From assembly GCA_041580375.1 (NCBI GenBank), contig JBFGDZ010000034.1:1-23675 (forward strand): a DNA stretch of 23,675 nucleotides. Direction: 5' to 3'. The DNA is from JAPUIN01 sp041580375. GTDB taxonomy: Bacteria > Acidobacteriota > Polarisedimenticolia > Gp22-AA2. Every line of letters starts with the position of its first letter. Position 1 is the stretch's first letter. A model generated the notes under the pieces. It worked only from the letters and a program-made list of their open reading frames with translations, had not been told where the DNA came from and ran no database searches. A program made the position numbers and the translations under genes. Below are positions 21,594 to 23,675 of the stretch, piece after piece.

Positions 21594-21932
21594 ATGGGGC
21601 GCAGGCTCACGCTCATCACGGGGCGCTCGACCCGGCAGGGCAGGACGATCCATCTGGGCAAGGATGCGAAAGACTACGTCGACGAGATCAGCGCGCTCGA
21701 GCTGAACCCGGCCGACATGGAGGCGATCGGAGTGAAGACGGGCGACGCGCTGCGCATCCGGAACGAGCACGGATCGGTCGTCGTGCACTGCAAGCAGGGC
21801 ACGATCCCCGAGGGGCTCGCGTTCCTCGCCTACGGCTCGTTCACGAATGCGCTCGTGGGGACGGACACGCAGGGGACCGGGATGCCGGACTCGAAGGGGT
21901 TCACGATCGAGGTGGAAAAGGATGCAGACTGA
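21594..21932 (+). CDS. fwdD: Formylmethanofuran dehydrogenase subunit D (molybdopterin dinucleotide-binding)
   Basis: A 112-aa protein matching FwdD/FmdD, the stand-alone double-psi beta-barrel subunit that completes the pterin site of FwdB. Visible are RLTLITGRSTRQG at the N-terminus, LNPADMEAIGVKTGDALRIRNEHGSVVV, and the late GTGMPDSKGFTIEVEK, equivalent to the family's GMPD-x-KG motif. GGGAG about 6 nt before the ATG supports the start. It overlaps fwdB by 11 nt. It should not be confused with FhcD of methylotrophs, which is the formyltransferase. To my knowledge the hydrolytic Fhc complex has no FwdD counterpart, so this gene itself hints at a working redox module. Confidence 0.88.
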   Translation: MGRRLTLITGRSTRQGRTIHLGKDAKDYVDEISALELNPADMEAIGVKTGDALRIRNEHGSVVVHCKQGTIPEGLAFLAYGSFTNALVGTDTQGTGMPDSKGFTIEVEKDAD

Positions 21933-23277
21933 ACCGGGCGGCGCGCCGAGGCGGATCGTGAAGGGCGTGACCTGCCCATTCTGCGGTGTCACCTGCGACG
22001 ATCTGGAGGTGCACGTCGAGGACGGCCGGATCAAAGAGGTCAAGAACGCCTGCGTCCTGGGCCGCGACACCTTCCTGCATCATCTCGAGGGGCTGGCGAG
22101 CCCGCGGCTGCGCGGCGCGCCCGCCACCCTCGACGCCTGCATCGACGCGGCGGTCGATATCCTCGCGAAGGCGAAATATCCGCTCATCTACGGACTCGAT
22201 TCGACCGAGCTGTACGCGCAGAAGCGCGCCATCGCGCTGGCGGACCTCATCGGCGCCAACATCGATCACACGTCGTCCGTCTGCCACGCGCCGAGCCTGC
22301 AGGCCCTGCAGACCGTGGGGCTGCCGACCTGCACCGTGGGCGAAGTCAAAAACCGGGCCGACGTCGTGATCTTCTGGGGCTGCAATCCGGCCGAGGCCCA
22401 CCCGCGCCACGCGACGCGCTACTCCGTCACGGCGCGCGGGCTGTTCACGCCGCAGGGCAAGAAGGACCGCACCATCGTCCACGTCGACGTCCGCAAGACG
22501 CCGAGCACGCGCATGGCGGACGCCTTCATCCAGATCCGGCCGCACTCGGACTACGAGATCTTCTCCGTGCTGACGGCCCTGACGAAGGGGCATCGTCTGG
22601 ACGTCGCGGAAGTCGGCGGGGTCCCGATGGACGAGTGGGTGCGCCTGCTGGATCTCATGAAAGACGCCGACTTCGGCATCATTTACTGGGGGATGGGGCT
22701 CACGATGACGCGGGGCAAGTACCTGAACGTGGTGGTGCTGATCCGCCTGGTCCAGGAGATGAACCGGCACACCAAGTTCCTCGGGGCGCCGCTCCGGGGG
22801 CACGGCAACGTCGTCGGCATGGCGCAGGTGCTGACCTGGCAGACCGGCTTTCCGTTCTCCGTGAACCTGAGCCGCGGCTATCCCCGCTTCAATCCGGGGG
22901 AGTTCTCGGTGGCCGATCTGCTGGGCCGCGGCGAGGTGGACGCCGCCCTGATCATCGGCGCGGACGCCATCGGCAACTTCCCCGGCCGCGCGTCCGAGCA
23001 CCTGCGATCGATCCCGCTGATCGCCATCGATCCCAAGGAAAGCGACACGACGAAGGTGGCGGACGTCGTCATCCCCGTGGCGCAGGCGGCCGTGGCGGCG
23101 TCCGGCGTCGCCTACCGGATGGACCATATTCCGCTCCCCGCCAAGAAGGTCGTCGACTCCCCGTACCCACCTGATCGCGACGTGCTCGATCGGATCATCG
23201 CCGGGATCGCGAGCCGGAGACGCGACGGCGGCGCCGGCGCGTCCCGGGCCGCGGGTGCGCGCGGCCGGCGGGTCTGA
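21922..23277 (+). CDS. fwdB: Formylmethanofuran dehydrogenase subunit B (catalytic, W/Mo-bis-MGD, [4Fe-4S])
   Basis: A 451-aa catalytic subunit. In archaea FwdB with FwdD reduces CO2 to formate, which FwdA condenses with methanofuran. The [4Fe-4S] cluster ligands are C18, C21, C25 (TCPFCGVTCDD) and C44 (VKNACVLG). C121-H122 in TSSVCHAPS corresponds to the Cys that ligates the metal and the neighbouring catalytic His in archaeal FwdB (Cys118/His119 in Methanothermobacter). Other family parts are VIFWGCNPAEAHPRHATRYS, VDVRKTPSTRMADAFIQIRP, GIIYWGMGLTMTRGKYLN and LIAIDPKESDTTKVADVVIPV. It starts inside the end of fwdD and its stop overlaps the ATG of fwdA (TGATG). The C-terminal 20 residues are a variable Arg/Gly/Ala tail. 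Confidence 0.9.
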   Translation: MQTEPGGAPRRIVKGVTCPFCGVTCDDLEVHVEDGRIKEVKNACVLGRDTFLHHLEGLASPRLRGAPATLDACIDAAVDILAKAKYPLIYGLDSTELYAQKRAIALADLIGANIDHTSSVCHAPSLQALQTVGLPTCTVGEVKNRADVVIFWGCNPAEAHPRHATRYSVTARGLFTPQGKKDRTIVHVDVRKTPSTRMADAFIQIRPHSDYEIFSVLTALTKGHRLDVAEVGGVPMDEWVRLLDLMKDADFGIIYWGMGLTMTRGKYLNVVVLIRLVQEMNRHTKFLGAPLRGHGNVVGMAQVLTWQTGFPFSVNLSRGYPRFNPGEFSVADLLGRGEVDAALIIGADAIGNFPGRASEHLRSIPLIAIDPKESDTTKVADVVIPVAQAAVAASGVAYRMDHIPLPAKKVVDSPYPPDRDVLDRIIAGIASRRRDGGAGASRAAGARGRRV

Positions 23278-23675
23278 TGGCCCGCGCGATCCGGATCCGG
23301 AACGGGCGCGTGTTCGACCCGGCCAACGGGATCGACGGCGCCGTCCGCGACCTGTTCATCCAGGACGGCCGCATCGTCGAGGCCTGCGACTCCGCGCCGG
23401 AGGTGATCGACGCGAAGGGCCTCGTCGTGCTGCCCGGCGGGATCGACATCCACACCCACATCGCCAGCCCCGCGGTGAACTCGGCCCGGGCGATGCGCCC
23501 CGAGGATCACCGGACGCTCTGCTGCCCGCGCCGCCCGGGCCTGCGCTCCGGAGTGGGGAGCACGGTGCCGTCGAGCTTCGCAACCGGTTACCTCTACGCG
23601 GGGATGGGGTACACGACGCTCATGGAGGCGGCGACGCCGCCGATCGGCACGCGCCACACGCACGAGGAGCTGAAC
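23277..23675 (+). CDS. fwdA: Formylmethanofuran dehydrogenase subunit A, N-terminal part (cut by window end)
   Basis: The first 133 residues of an amidohydrolase-family protein; the frame is open to the window edge and the full protein should be around 550 aa. Visible are IRNGRVFDPANGIDGAVRDLFIQDG at the N-terminus and the metal-binding GGIDIHTHIASP, with H59 and H61 as the H-x-H of the dinuclear zinc site. NSARAMRPEDHR follows, as in FwdA/FhcA, and then GYLYAGMGYTTLMEAATPP. FwdA joins formate to methanofuran (or the reverse) and is shared by the redox Fwd and hydrolytic Fhc complexes, so this subunit does not discriminate between them. It overlaps the fwdB stop by 1 nt. fwdC is expected downstream. 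Confidence 0.88.
   Translation, partial: MARAIRIRNGRVFDPANGIDGAVRDLFIQDGRIVEACDSAPEVIDAKGLVVLPGGIDIHTHIASPAVNSARAMRPEDHRTLCCPRRPGLRSGVGSTVPSSFATGYLYAGMGYTTLMEAATPPIGTRHTHEELN

Noticed and set aside
1..23675. CRISPR arrays, tRNA or rRNA genes, insertion sequences, prophage genes
   Set aside because: No regularly spaced repeats, no cloverleaf or rRNA signatures, and no transposase, integrase or phage motifs were seen on either strand.

Overview
The window is very GC-rich (about 70% by eye), carries dense short-gap operons and encodes clear envelope proteins: a lipoprotein with a lipobox, a small outer-membrane beta-barrel protein, and several multi-pass inner-membrane proteins. This points to a Gram-negative bacterium with high GC. 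I suspect an uncultured lineage such as Acidobacteriota, Eisenbacteria or Rokubacteria, but nothing in the window fixes the phylum.

Left part (1-7403, all + strand): the 3' end of a secreted fibronectin-like protein; an enolase-superfamily protein overlapping a membrane-anchored methyltransferase; a large YfhO-type membrane protein; an AhpD/carboxymuconolactone-decarboxylase-type CxxC protein; a small beta-barrel protein; and a homocysteine S-methyltransferase-family protein. Middle part (7425-15447): a minus-strand pair (polytopic membrane protein plus VWA lipoprotein), a B12-type radical SAM protein, a sulfatase-fold protein with Thr at the usual formylglycine position, a UPF0104-type flippase-like membrane protein, and a minus-strand operon of a PAS protein and an alternative sigma factor.

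Right part (15587-23675, all + strand): a tungsten gene cluster. TupA, TupB and TupC (tungstate ABC importer; TupC carries a C-terminal TOBE domain) are followed by MobA (guanylylation of molybdopterin), a MoaD-type sulfur carrier, a tungsten-type aldehyde:ferredoxin oxidoreductase, and then FwdD, FwdB and the beginning of FwdA of a formylmethanofuran dehydrogenase. The FwdB protein keeps all four [4Fe-4S] cysteines and the Cys-His pair at the W/Mo site, and a separate FwdD is present. The complex therefore looks like a redox-active archaeal-type enzyme, not the cofactor-less bacterial formyltransferase/hydrolase (Fhc) complex. The layout reads as a self-contained programme: import tungstate, build the pterin cofactor, and load it into two tungsten enzymes, AOR and Fwd. 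The window ends inside fwdA, so fwdC, any polyferredoxin subunits and the tetrahydromethanopterin enzymes would lie beyond it.

Intergenic promoter-like elements of the form TTGAC-(16-17 nt)-TAC recur ahead of several genes and may be the housekeeping promoter of this lineage.
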